Positions 53,363 through 64,000 of a stretch of 64,000 nucleotides of DNA are shown piece after piece. Location: the NCBI RefSeq assembly GCF_037975245.1, contig NC_092572.1, positions 11,543,769-11,607,768 of the forward strand, written 5' to 3'. Source of the DNA: Apostichopus japonicus (Eukaryota > Echinodermata > Holothuroidea > Aspidochirotida > Stichopodidae). Under the pieces are notes generated by a model that was not told where the DNA came from, searched no databases, and saw nothing but the letters and a program-made list of their open reading frames with translations. The translations under genes and the position numbers were made by a program. Position 1 is the first letter of the stretch. Every line of letters begins with the position of its first letter.

Positions 53363-56300
53363 GTATGTGTTTTAGAGATAACATAGGTTTAATCTTCCTC
53401 CACTAACAATACAACTATCCTGCTGATTGTGCATCTCTGAGGAGCGGGATGTGCGGAGGGAAATGAGAAAACGATTAGCAGATTCCAGCTGATGCAACCA
53501 CCGGTATGTCCAAAGACTAATCTTAAATGATACATGGTATCGTATTGGTGGCCATTACAATCCTCGCGTAAAGGTGTTATATCGTCCTTTTGTGGTTCCT
53601 TGCAAGACTCAGCGAATAGGGTCCGAATAGGGTTTGCTTTATAAAGAGTGGTAATCGCCATCTGGAGAGCAAGGCATTTTCATAGTCAAGACGGTTTTGA
53701 TAAAAACATGAATTCATTCAATACAAAAAAAATCTTAATCTAACAAGAACAGTGTTGTCTATAGACTTATTGTTGATTGTCTATAGGCTTATCGTTCAAA
53801 GCGGAAAAATAGAAACTATCTACAGGAATGTTGACTTAATTCTTCCATTGTTTATCTGGTAGCAGCAGAGACGTGACGTTGAGAGCAGAACACTAATAAT
53901 GATTCACTGAGTGATTTCTGGTCAAGTTTTCAGGATGAAGAAAGACAAGTTGCAACTTATTTATATGAAAATATAATTGAGAAACTACGATATAATTCTA
54001 CATACCTGTTTTCCAGAGTGACATAGAATATTGACAGTATGACGTTTACAATTATTTCATGCTTGGTATTCAACAAGTATAATTACTTGATGTAATTTTC
54101 ACTCCGGTATATGTTATAAAATGTGTGGGAATCCGGTCCATTAGCAACACATCGTAAGCCACTATATTCATGGCAATGTGGGGCACGTGTGATCTCATCA
54201 TCCACAGTCACTCTAATATCAACGACCGTGTCTTTCTGCATAATATGTCTCGAACGTTTGTTAGTTCAATCGACGTGGTTTCTTCACATGTCCAATACAA
54301 ATTGGTTACTGGTCTAACTCCAACGAGTAATCATTCCAGAGACCCATGGTTTCTATAGACCGTGTATATGGCAGCATATAAGTGTAACTGGACACAAAGT
54401 AGAAATGTTGCATTGCGGTATTAAAATATGTAAGATGCTTTGAAATTCTAACATTAAACTGAATATACATCTCCCAAACTAAACATACGCCCTCTCATTC
54501 TAACAAAATGCAGACAAAATAACAAACATGATTCAACTAATGATTCTTAACACTCATAGAGTAGATCTAAATATTTTTTTTCTTGAATTTGAACAAGTTA
54601 ATTCTTATTCAATAATTCAGCAATTAAATGCTCTTCTTTTTAAATTTCGTTGTAATTTCACGGTTACTTTGCCGCTCATTTTGTACTTAGTCACTTAAGG
54701 GTATTAGTTGAAACTGTGGATGTGATAGCATAGCAAGCAGCTAATGGAAAGTTACAACTAAAATCAGATCTACCTTATACATTTTAATCATAATCAGGCA
54801 GTTATTTTTAGGATGCTAAACAAGTACTTCCTTATGGCTTCCTTATATTGTGGTTTTTAACAGAAACTGCTGCACCAACTGAATCGTACTTAACTTAACT
54901 GAACTGAAGCGTATTTCCCAAATGTGCAATAACTCTAATGGTCTGTAACAAGTTATATATGTGTAAACGAAACGTGCTGAATAGTGGATTTAACTTCATC
55001 GCCCTTCGTGTATGAAAATGAAATATTTTAACATTTTGAGGTGATATATGGCAATTTTAATAGTAAATTGTGAAAATGTTGGTTCTAATTATTTTGGTGA
55101 ACAGTGAATGCTACAGAACAATTTGCCAAGGCATTCCTTCTTTAATTCGTTAAACATAAAGTCTCAAAGAAATTAAAACATAAATGTGGCTGGATATTGT
55201 GAATGTTTACTCCTCAGGGTCAACTAAAGCGATCCTTCTGTAGAGATCCTTTTAGCTTATCTTTATAGTGAGTAGAGTTGTAAAGGGAAGCAAGATACGT
55301 CACAACCGCTTAGTCTACTTTTCTTGGGAAGGACAGGTGCTGCTTAGGGAAAATAATATATCAAGATAAACGATGGCACAAACTATGCCTCATTGGTTTC
55401 CTCCTGCCTTCCCATCATCACTTCTCCCACCCCGGCCCTCTCTAACGCAGACAACGCACACTCATTGCCTTGAGGCACTCCATAATGAATACCAGGGCTT
55501 AACAAAACATGTGTGACACAATTTCCTCAAAAGGTGATTTGAAGGTTTAAAATATACGATTATCAATCCAGTAGGTAAAATAATAATTTTCAATATGTTG
55601 GTTGATCAACGTTGGCTTGGGTTAGTATCGGTATGAAATGAGCTATATCTTCTATAAAAAAAAATTCCCAGTGGAGTGCCTACTGAATAAATGCACTTAA
55701 TAAAAACACCAAATTACACAAATGATAATACACTAATATGGATTAAAAGTGTTTTTTACTAGCACAACAACTCGGGCACATTAACAGAAAGAGCATGGGG
55801 GGTGTTTGAGAGTTACACTTAAGTTTCAGATTTTTTTGAGGTTGTAAGTTTCTGATAAATATTGATGAGTATATGGTTTTTAATATTCCAAAAGATAAAT
55901 TCAGCCACCTTGCAATTGTTGCAATTTACATCTGGTACACAAGTCTAACTTCCTTCTTTAGTATCGTACAGCTAGTTTTCATTGGAGAACAGATTATCAT
56001 GATCAGCCAATTTTTTACAAACGGAAGATTGAAGAACTTTGATTTAACAGCTCAGTCTAAACAAACACCTGACAGAGCCATAGCAAATATGGCAACCAGG
56101 GTCTCCAACTGGAGAAGAGATGAATGCTTGTATAGCCATAATATTCGCCAGCATATGAGCCAGAATTCTCTGTTCCCCCTCTTTAACCCCGTAATGCTTA
56201 GCAATAAGATATTTCGTGCCAATGTGTGAAGGAATAAGAGAGCTTGATTCCCAATGGGTTAAGCCTGTAATAATTCACTGTTTTATTAGTACATGCATGG

Positions 56301-57767
56301 CAGCAAGGCAACATATAATGGTAGATAACTTACTCTGACATGCGTTATTGCACATATACTGTACATAAACCTGATGGTTTTGTTCATGGTGAAAAGCACC
56401 CAAATAGTTGTTCACCATTGCACATTGAATAGGAGTAAGCAATCAAGCATAGATCTCAGTTGCTTTGTCAATAATACGAGTCACTGCGTCTGGCTTTTGG
56501 GTGTTTGTGCAACAAAACAATAGAACTAGAAGTGCAGTCAGTTAATACGCCTAGTCAGGTGTGGCCAGTATCAGCGCTCTGTAATATCCAGTATGGCTAA
56601 GTAGTAGCAGAGACCCCATAGTAAACATTTGTTGGGGTCCTTACCAAGCTTAAAGAAAAACCGTCTGGGAGGAGGTTTTTTCACAAAATTATGCAGGCAA
56701 ACAAACATTTAATCTTTGACCTCAGTTACCACGATAACTACATATTTTGATGGACCGTGTGCATTAAAATTGTGCATGTGATGGTTGCATGTTAATTCAA
56801 TACTTCCCACATGGATTGATAGCATAAAATCACTTTTCACTTAATAGACATTTGACCTCTGATTACTTGAGCTTTCGGTTCTAAGAGTTGGCTGGTTCCC
56901 AGGACATTCCTGTTCTCTAAGAATTCCCTCAGTAAACAACAATCACTGTGACTTCTTGGTATGAAATCGCAGTTGTTGAAAGCAATGTAACTATTAAAAG
57001 GAAAGTCCATGGGTGTATGTTTGGCTTTTTACTGATGAAAGCGAAACATTTCTGGGAAATTTTCCCTCAATCCGTAGTTGCTGAAATTCTGCGTCGACAA
57101 TTTTTGTAATAAAAATAGACTTGAAGCAATCAAGTGTGATGTCATAGAAGTTCAAAATTGTTGTATCACAATATGACTTCATCCCATTCATTATTTTGCC
57201 TTCATATTCCCATAAATTAAAATCTAAACCTACATAATTAAAGATCAAAGGCAATATCAAAACAAATAAAGCGTACAATTTACCGTTTTCAGCGTGTAAT
57301 TACTGTAACATCACACATGTTTGCTTCATCTTCACGCGTGGAACAAACTGTGACAATGTCAACCATATATCTCAAACAGATGGGTACAACATGAATGCGA
57401 TCTTTTATCCAATGCTTGGATTTCGTTCCATTTTCACTTAAAATCATCATCACTTAAAATCATCATCGGGAGACAAATATGCAGCGTATTTATGTACGCA
57501 GTGACTCGAAGTGTCGAGACTTCTATAGTGACGAAGCAAAGGCGTTTTGAGGTCTTGCTACTGATATGTTATAAACCATTACCTCTTTGAATTACCATTT
57601 CCTACGACACATTAAAAAGCCCTGGGAATTGTCTGCGAGAAGCGACAGCACAGGGTCGTCTGATACAGACAAAGGAAGTTCTTAATTAGCTTAGAATGGA
57701 GTTGAATAATTGCTTCTCCTAACACTACTTTAATCATTCAGTGTAGTAGGAACAAAGTTTTGACGCC
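53363..57767. other. No gene recognised
   Basis: AT-rich. A 118-codon frame at 55873-56229 starts with ATG but has no recognisable motif or splice context and is not called. No further kinase-like exons found. Confidence 0.45.
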
Positions 57768-57810
57768 ATGCTTTGGATACTTGGAATAACAATACTATGT
57801 GCCAGAAGAG
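57768..57810 (+). CDS. Gene 2 exon 1: signal peptide
   Basis: ATG at 57768 gives MLWILGITILCARR and then G|GTAAGA in phase 1; the next exon continues GYAQS. Hydrophobic core is short but adequate for secretion. The same phase-1 signal exon design as the upstream receptor. Confidence 0.7.
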
Positions 57811-60800
57811 GTAAGAATTTATAAGTATTTTAAATGCCAGAATAAGAAGCGAGTGTCGCTGAATACTTCGACAAGTAGGAGACAACTTAATATATTGTTA
57901 AAAGTACATTGCATAAAGTACAATAACTACGTGGTACATGTTTTTGTCCACATATATATGTATTGAAGGCAGACCGAGAGTAACTTGTGTCGCTTACTAT
58001 ATCACTTTGTATGAGCTATTTTAATTCGTATTATCAAATGAGTAGCCAGAGACGGAACGAGGTGTACGTATATGGGTCAACACACTTGTATTTACAGCAA
58101 AGTGCGTCAGCAAATACATATCCCAGGAATTAGAGGTTTTACGTTGTGTTCTATATCATGGATATGCTATTTCTATATCAGCAAGGGAAGTATATCACAG
58201 TATCTTTATCTCGGTTAATCTCTATAGTGGTCTATGCACTTTGTTTGGGTTGGCGTGTTGATTGAACGCCTGTTTCGCTCTCATTTAATGTCTTTAGCCA
58301 ACATGTTAGTCTATCCTGGTTTTTGAGATATTGTCCTTCAAACATTTAAATATGTTAAATACTTAGAAAAAAGTAAGGTTTTTGATGAGTCATGTCTCAA
58401 AACTTATATAGCTATAATAAAAATTTCGCTTGTGTAATACCTTACAGTGGTACCTACAAACACGATCGAAATGATGGCTCTTTGAAGGATGCTATTATAG
58501 TAAAGGGCGTGACCAGATCATTCTACATGGGTGGGGGGTTGTGCCATGTTTTGCCGACAGAAAGAAAAAATATCGCCTGGAAGTGCTGATAGACGACTGC
58601 GACGGGGAAGGGGATCCAGTGGACAGGGGTAAGCTAAACCTTTAGGGCAGGGACGTAGCCAGGGGGGAGCAGGGGGAGCGACTGCTCCCCCCCTTTCAGT
58701 GTCGATTTTTTTTTTTAAGCTGTCGTTTTTTTAGCATGGTATTTTGTCAGTGCTCTTTTGATCTTGAATACTCGCAAGCTCCGTTAAGTCGATTGTAATC
58801 GTAGTAACATTCACGCCTACTGATTCAGCACTTCCTTAGTTTGGCAGATGCAATTAGCTAAATTTAGCCTATAGCCTATTACAAGTATACAGTTGGCCAC
58901 TGCGTAATAAAATACATATTGCCTACCTAACCGCACTCTATGGAATGTCACGAACCGTATGCACAACAACGTCGACAACGTTCGTTCTCATCCTTTCTAT
59001 GATTCGTCCTAAGTTGTTGCACGAACAGCATATTATGAAGCTAGCTAGCAATCGTACGTGATACGCACTTCCTATAATAATTATTACACTGCTAATACAC
59101 TGCGATAACGATATTTGTTTTTAGGCCACTGCATATCTGGCTATATTACAAAATATGAAAGTTTATATTGTCCATCAGTTAAGTTCGTAAAATGTATTAA
59201 AGTCCAGACATTGGACAATAAACTAGAATCATCCTACTGGAAAAATTGTAAAAGAGCGCTATGTTTGTCTTTCTGATATATTATGCAAAAGAACATGTAA
59301 AAGAATTCAAACAGGATACAAAATCTGCTGATAATGATATCATATGATCAGGGGCGTAGCCAGTATGTAGCACTGTAGGCCCGGGCCTACATTTGTTTTG
59401 GCCAAGTTATCTTTTTTTTTAAAACACCCATAATTCAAATCCATAAGCTTGCTGGACGAGTTTAAGAGTCTATAGACAGGAAAAACTATTGAAATGAACG
59501 TAGCAAGAACATGGCTAAATTAGGTGACCTATTCTTCTGTCATCTAGGCTGTCATTTCTATCGCGTGCTGTTTCATTCAACACTCTAACCGCCGAAAAAG
59601 ACTAGGATCCGATCTTGTCAGTTTTTTAACATGTAGTTAAGAACCCGTTTACGCAGATAATACGTCAGTTGAGAAAACAGTTGAGAAATTTGCATCAGAT
59701 GGCAATCGTCGGATAGCTCTCGCCTTCTCTTATTAGGCTAACTTAAACATTTACTAGCTACAGTTGTATCAAAGACAATTACTGGCTATAGTTGTATCAA
59801 AGACATTTCTGGCCTATCTTTGTATCTACAAGTATCAGAAGTTGAAAAGTAAGACATACTCTGTACATGTACCTTGCTAATTTTAATACATTATGTAGTA
59901 TTGAATTACGTACTATTTTCAATCGTTTGTTTTTTGGGTTTACAAGTGATATTGAATGAGGTGTCTCAAGTTAGCAAGAGGCCAGGGAACCAGAATGAAC
60001 ACTCGGGAAGGGCTGTTTCCGGCCATCTGCGGGGTTTGTAAAACCAAAAATTTTCTTGTACGCTCCGCGCCAACCGATGGTGGCGCTCCGCTCAGATAGT
60101 CTTGCATACAACTTTGTAAATCCATATCAATCGCAAAAAGTGCTCCCCCCCCCTTTCAAATTCCTGGCTACGTCGCTGCTTTAGGGTCCTCTAGTTATCC
60201 ACAGAAAATACTGAGGTTTACTGTTTTTTGCGCTAAAATGGCGCTATACTTTGACCTGTAATATAGCATGTAAGATTAAGGTAATAGAGTGTTGTCTACA
60301 GTGTAAATTATAACTTCCTCTCCTAACTGCACCCCACCCCCTCTTTCGTCATTCTCCATCTCCCTCCTAGTCTTCAGTGGCGGACCTAGAATGGTTGGCA
60401 CCCGGAACGGATCCTTCCTTGGCTACCCCGTGAGGGGATAGGGACTTGAGATGTGCCTCTCCCCTTTGAGGATCTTTGTTATGCAAGTTGGCTGAGATGC
60501 AAAATAATGCTATCTTTGGCTAAGCTATGAACTCATTATACGTTTAGGAATACTCATTTTTTAGTATTTTTTTTTTCTTTAATTTTTCCTATTGCTTGTT
60601 CAAAGTATTCATTTTAGTTGACAATTTAGATGCATGCATAAACCACTACCGTGATTTACGAAAATAAGGTGAATTCCGTCCTTTCTTCTAAAGCTTGCCG
60701 CCACTAGTATCCCCATGAATAATAAATGCTTTGGAGGGGGGCTGTTGCATGGAATGTCCTGACTGGTAACCGGGCAGACCTACCCCTGCCCCCGCTCCCG

Positions 60801-63800
60801 CCCGCTTAGTACGCCACTGCCTTTCTCTTCTCTCTTCTCTCTTCTCTCTTCAGTCCTCGTTTTATTATTTCTTCCTCTTTTACTTTCGTTCTTTCTCTTC
60901 TTTACTCTCTTCTTCCCTCTTTGTTTTCCCTTATTTTCTTCTTTCCTTCAGTTTGCCGACTGGAGTAGAATTTTGCCGACTGCATGGGTGAACGGGTGGT
61001 GAAACACTCGCCCCTCCCCAAAAGCAAACATATACCCCTCTATATACTGCCGTAGTTGTGGTAATTTTGTTTCTTTTTCTCTGCGATGTCATTTCGCATT
61101 GTGCTATAAAAGTCTAGTATATGATGATGATCACAACATGACAATTGATTCGACAAGCTAGATATTTCTTAGAAACAGAAAAGTTTCCCTTCTAGTGCAA
61201 CATAAACACACTTACACTACCCGCTTTACAGTGACCTCGCATAGTAAACTACTAATGGAAATAAACATACACCTTGTAAATTTAACTATGAGTAACTTCC
61301 TAAGGGAAGTTTAGGAAATTGATTGAGAGTCCAAGGAGAACAGCAGCTGCACTAGTATTTATTATACTCATCAGTTAATAGTCTGAATGATTGGCTTGGA
61401 GGCCTTTCCTTGCACTATATGGATATAAATACTACTTGTCATATAACGAACATAGCAACAACAACTAGATGCCTACCGTTTAATCGAATGCAGAAAAATT
61501 GTTTTAACAATGTTTATCTCTTGCATGTCTCCGTTCTAGATATGTACACAAATCTACATAGCTTATAAACGTTCGTAACATATAAGCAATGTGCCCTGAC
61601 TGACCTGACTGACACAAATAAATGTAATATTCAACATTATTTTCTGTAATGTAAACCCTTTGTTGCTTATACTGTATTTGATAAAGTGAAACAAAGTAGA
61701 TGGTTTGTGATTTCTTCGAGGTAGATGTTTTTGAAATATTTATTGAGGTAATAAAATTTTCTTGTTGATGTTTTTTGAATCCTGACATCTTTTATATGGA
61801 ATAATTAATTATATAGCTGTCAATGTTCTCTGTAGCTGTAAATTTCATCAATATGAAAAACTTCCAAAGAAATATTAATTTCCTCTGTGGATAAATGATT
61901 TGAAATATTGTAAGGAAAAGGAAAGATAATTTCTATGACGCTGTAGTTTTTATATCTCTCAATCAATTAGAGCAAATTTTATTGTATCGTTCTCATTGAT
62001 TCTTCATTTTCTCTCAGGTTATGCGCAGTCACATGTTGCTATCCAGGCATCTCCAGACGGTGCTGTATCATCGGGCACACCTGTTAGTATTAAATGTAAA
62101 TTTTTCAACACCACCATAGAACCAGCATCCATGAAATGGAGTCATGATGGCGTTGAAGTTGAGTCCAACCTTAACAATGCCAAATACAATATCGTGCTAC
62201 AACCAAAAGAACCACCAGGAACAATAATAACAATACCTTATTGTGACGAAGGAGACGCAGGCATTTGGCAATGCACAGCAACTTTCACAAATGGACGAAT
62301 GATTGGCGTGCCAAGATCGTCCTACACTGCCGAGAGTCGATATCATCTTAAAGTTGGAGGTGACAAAAACTGCTACCATAGTAGCTATAATATGTTTGCT
62401 ATAAAGTCTAAAAGTTTAAAATTATAACCTTTTATTCAATAAAGTTGATTAATAACTACACAATGATCTACTAGATAAGCATTAGTGTCCTAAAATTTGG
62501 TGTTGCTATTTGTTTATTACATAATTATGTGATCATAGACAGAGTGCGGTTAGTAGCCTACATAATTATACGAACGAAGTGTTGCAGGGAAAATGAGAAA
62601 TCAGAAGTGGGATACTTTTCAGGTTTTTACCCCTTACTTCATGTAAAATCATTTTTTGGTGGAACTACACAAATGGAAGTTCAAGTGTTATACTTATCAT
62701 CAAGTGAATTTCAGAGTTTGACCCCTTGTTCATACTTTTCATTACAATTTTTTTCTTTGTTTGTAATTGTATTTGTTTGGTACTAGAAAAAAATCGGTTA
62801 GAAAGGAAAGTGGTAATGACCTTTAGCTGATATATTTTTCCCACGCCCCTAGTTCCCCGGATCCAGAACATATCCAGAGAATTGGTTACTTCCGTTGGAC
62901 AATTGGTAAACCTACAATGTAATGCTACCGGTGACCCCGAACCAAGAGTAAGCTGGACGACGTCATCATCCAGTAGCAACCATCCGTCAGGGAACCTGAC
63001 CGTTCCCGACGAGGAGTTGTCTTTTAAGGTGATGGAAGTTTCCGATGGAGGGATTTACCTGTGCACTGCTGTTAATATCTTAGGGAGAGACAACGCCACT
63101 GTACGAGTCAATGTAAACCGTGAGTAGGGTGTAATTAATGTGCAAAAGACAAAAATATATGTAGCCCCTCTCCAACCGGTGAGATGCTTAGTCCCTGGTA
63201 TACATGAAATATCATAAACATGTAACATTTCACTAAGATGTGGATTTAATCGGGCGAAGGAGTGACGTGGCACAAACTTCAGAAGGTAATGGGACATCCT
63301 ACTTTGATTTACACTCACCTACAAAACGAGCTGATAATCTCATGTAAAGAAAATCACGTTTACCGACATGTTGTATATTCTATAATTAGCATGGGAACAA
63401 ACACAAGTGTCGTAAAATTGGTTTGAGTCCTGTTGTAGCCTTTTCCTTTGTTCGAATGCTGTTTATTATTTTTTTTACTAATTTATGACCTACAAATCAA
63501 ATAAAATTACGAAGTTCACAAATTTGAAAAGTATTATGCATATTTAAATATGTTCTATCACTAATAGCAATATCAATATTTTGTATCTGCCGTAAAGCAA
63601 TAACAGAGTAACTTCCAACTTACCATATACTGCTGTGCCAAAGCTAGAAGGATTTTGAATTCCTTGTACATTCCTGTCTTTCTAAGCATAATACAAGTAA
63701 TGTACCGCGAAAGGTAACAAGATATTTGCATTTCTGATTAACAGCTTTGTAATAGCAGAGAATGAACGAATCGTTGAATATGTAATCTATTAGTACAGGC

Positions 63801-64000
63801 TATACTGGCCATTGTAGTTGTATTCATATCTTAATATGAAGCTATTTTTTATGAAATGGTCTATTACTGATGAACAGCATTTTGTGAGGGGAGCGGGTTT
63901 CGTTAAAATAAAACTTATTACAAAATGCCTAAATACATAGTATTCCAGCACCGGTGTCTTTCTCTTCCATATTTTTGTTCTTTATACAGATGCTCCCACA
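57768..64000 (+). CDS. Second Ig-domain receptor gene, 5' part (runs off window)
   Basis: Exons 57768-57810, 62018-62359, 62853-63119 and 63990 onward, all phase 1. Predicted order: signal peptide, an Ig domain with long loops, an I-set Ig domain, then the start of another domain. The single-exon phase-1 Ig layout and the neighbouring gene suggest a related cell-surface receptor, but the membrane and cytoplasmic parts lie beyond the window. It could equally be a secreted or adhesion Ig protein. Intron 1 (4.2 kb) holds hAT-type element 58648-60178. Confidence 0.78.
58648..60178. mobile_element. Non-autonomous hAT-type transposon G (1531 bp)
   Basis: Terminal inverted repeats CAGGGACGTAGCCAGG / CCTGGCTACGTCGCTG (one mismatch), with a perfect 8-bp duplication CTTTAGGG at 58640-58647 and 60179-60186. 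G/C tracts at both ends. Its left half is the reverse complement of 9590-10277. At 59349 a CAGGGGCGTAGCCAG motif suggests the start of another, truncated hAT-type insertion. One hairpin module near 60000-60105. No transposase. Confidence 0.88.
60187..62017. other. Remainder of gene 2 intron 1
   Basis: No exon recognised. Includes a CT-rich tract (60822-60960, repeated TCTCTTC) and otherwise AT-rich sequence. Confidence 0.5.
62018..62359 (+). CDS. Gene 2 exon 2: Ig domain 1
   Basis: 342 nt, phase 1-1, after TTTCTCTCAG and before GTGACA. B-strand Cys (SIKCKF), Trp (MKWSHDG) and DEGDAGIWQCTA, a D-x-G-x-[YW]-x-C signature with Trp for Tyr. One sequon (NTT). The extended region after the F strand is longer than usual. 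GTGACA is a mediocre donor. Confidence 0.83.
62853..63119 (+). CDS. Gene 2 exon 3: I-set Ig domain 2
   Basis: 267 nt, phase 1-1, after CCCCTAG and before GTGAGT. A textbook I-set domain: VNLQCNATGDPEPRVSW, a Ser-rich loop, NLTVPDEELSF, and DGGIYLCTAVNILGRDNATV. Three sequons (NIS, NAT twice) plus NLT. Confidence 0.9.
63990..64000 (+). CDS. Gene 2 exon 4, first bases
   Basis: After TTTATACAG the phase-1 continuation reads (C)AT GCT CCC ACA, H-A-P-T, a usual linker at the start of an Ig domain. Cut by the window end. Confidence 0.6.

Noticed and set aside
55873-56229. 118-codon frame starting with ATG
   Set aside because: Aromatic/hydrophobic first half by AT-rich composition; no recognised motif and no supporting borders.

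Overview
The window looks like nuclear DNA of a marine deuterostome animal. It is AT-rich and almost all non-coding. Short phase-matched exons with GT..AG borders sit in introns of up to 15 kb, surrounded by DNA transposons, tRNA-derived repeats, a Penelope-like element, a LINE remnant and microsatellites. An echinoderm, perhaps a sea cucumber, is my best guess. That guess rests on the repeat types and the Ig-receptor-kinase architecture and is not proven here.

Layout. (1) 1-17.4 kb is a repeat-dense flank. It holds a Harbinger-type transposase remnant (~1.55-1.86 kb), a small inverted-repeat element with a TTAGGG-like core (2.15-2.42 kb), two phase-compatible exons of an unrecognised gene (up to 3642 and 10880-10987), several non-autonomous hAT-type elements with perfect 8-bp target duplications (one nested in another), a 0.5-kb foldback/tandem repeat (12.2-12.7 kb), a LINE reverse-transcriptase remnant (13.6-14.4 kb) and a composite hAT-like block (15.5-17.4 kb). 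(2) 18,228-47,290 (+) holds one complete 15-exon gene that I could join in frame. It encodes a predicted 623-residue protein: signal peptide, two Ig domains, short Thr/Ser stalk, one transmembrane helix and a tyrosine-kinase-like domain. All the diagnostic catalytic residues are replaced (VAVK Lys to Arg, HRD to SPG, catalytic-loop Asn to Lys, DFG to DFV) and the activation loop has no Tyr. It is therefore predicted to be a receptor pseudokinase. (3) Intron 2 of that gene contains a ~5.7-kb TA-flanked inverted-repeat element (20.28-25.97 kb) with palindromic subterminal repeats. It carries its own spliced but frameshifted minus-strand gene, of a family I cannot name. The same intron holds a Penelope-like GIY-YIG remnant (33.5-34.2 kb). 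Later introns hold another hAT element (39.1-39.9 kb), long (TA)n tracts and a ~98-bp-arm palindrome (43.7-43.9 kb). (4) 47.3-57.7 kb is mostly empty, with a 330-bp GGAT microsatellite. It contains an orphan exon (53,180-53,362) that resembles the N-lobe of another receptor tyrosine kinase, also without the catalytic Lys. (5) From 57,768 (+) a second Ig receptor gene starts: signal-peptide exon, two Ig exons and the beginning of a fourth exon cut by the window end. Its first intron holds a 1.5-kb hAT-type element.

Taken together, the window looks like a local cluster of rapidly evolving Ig-domain receptors related to receptor tyrosine kinases, in which at least one member has kept its structure but lost the catalytic residues. 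The two least familiar items are the pseudokinase receptor and the 5.7-kb TIR element with its unknown spliced gene. No database search was possible, so family names come from motif recognition only.
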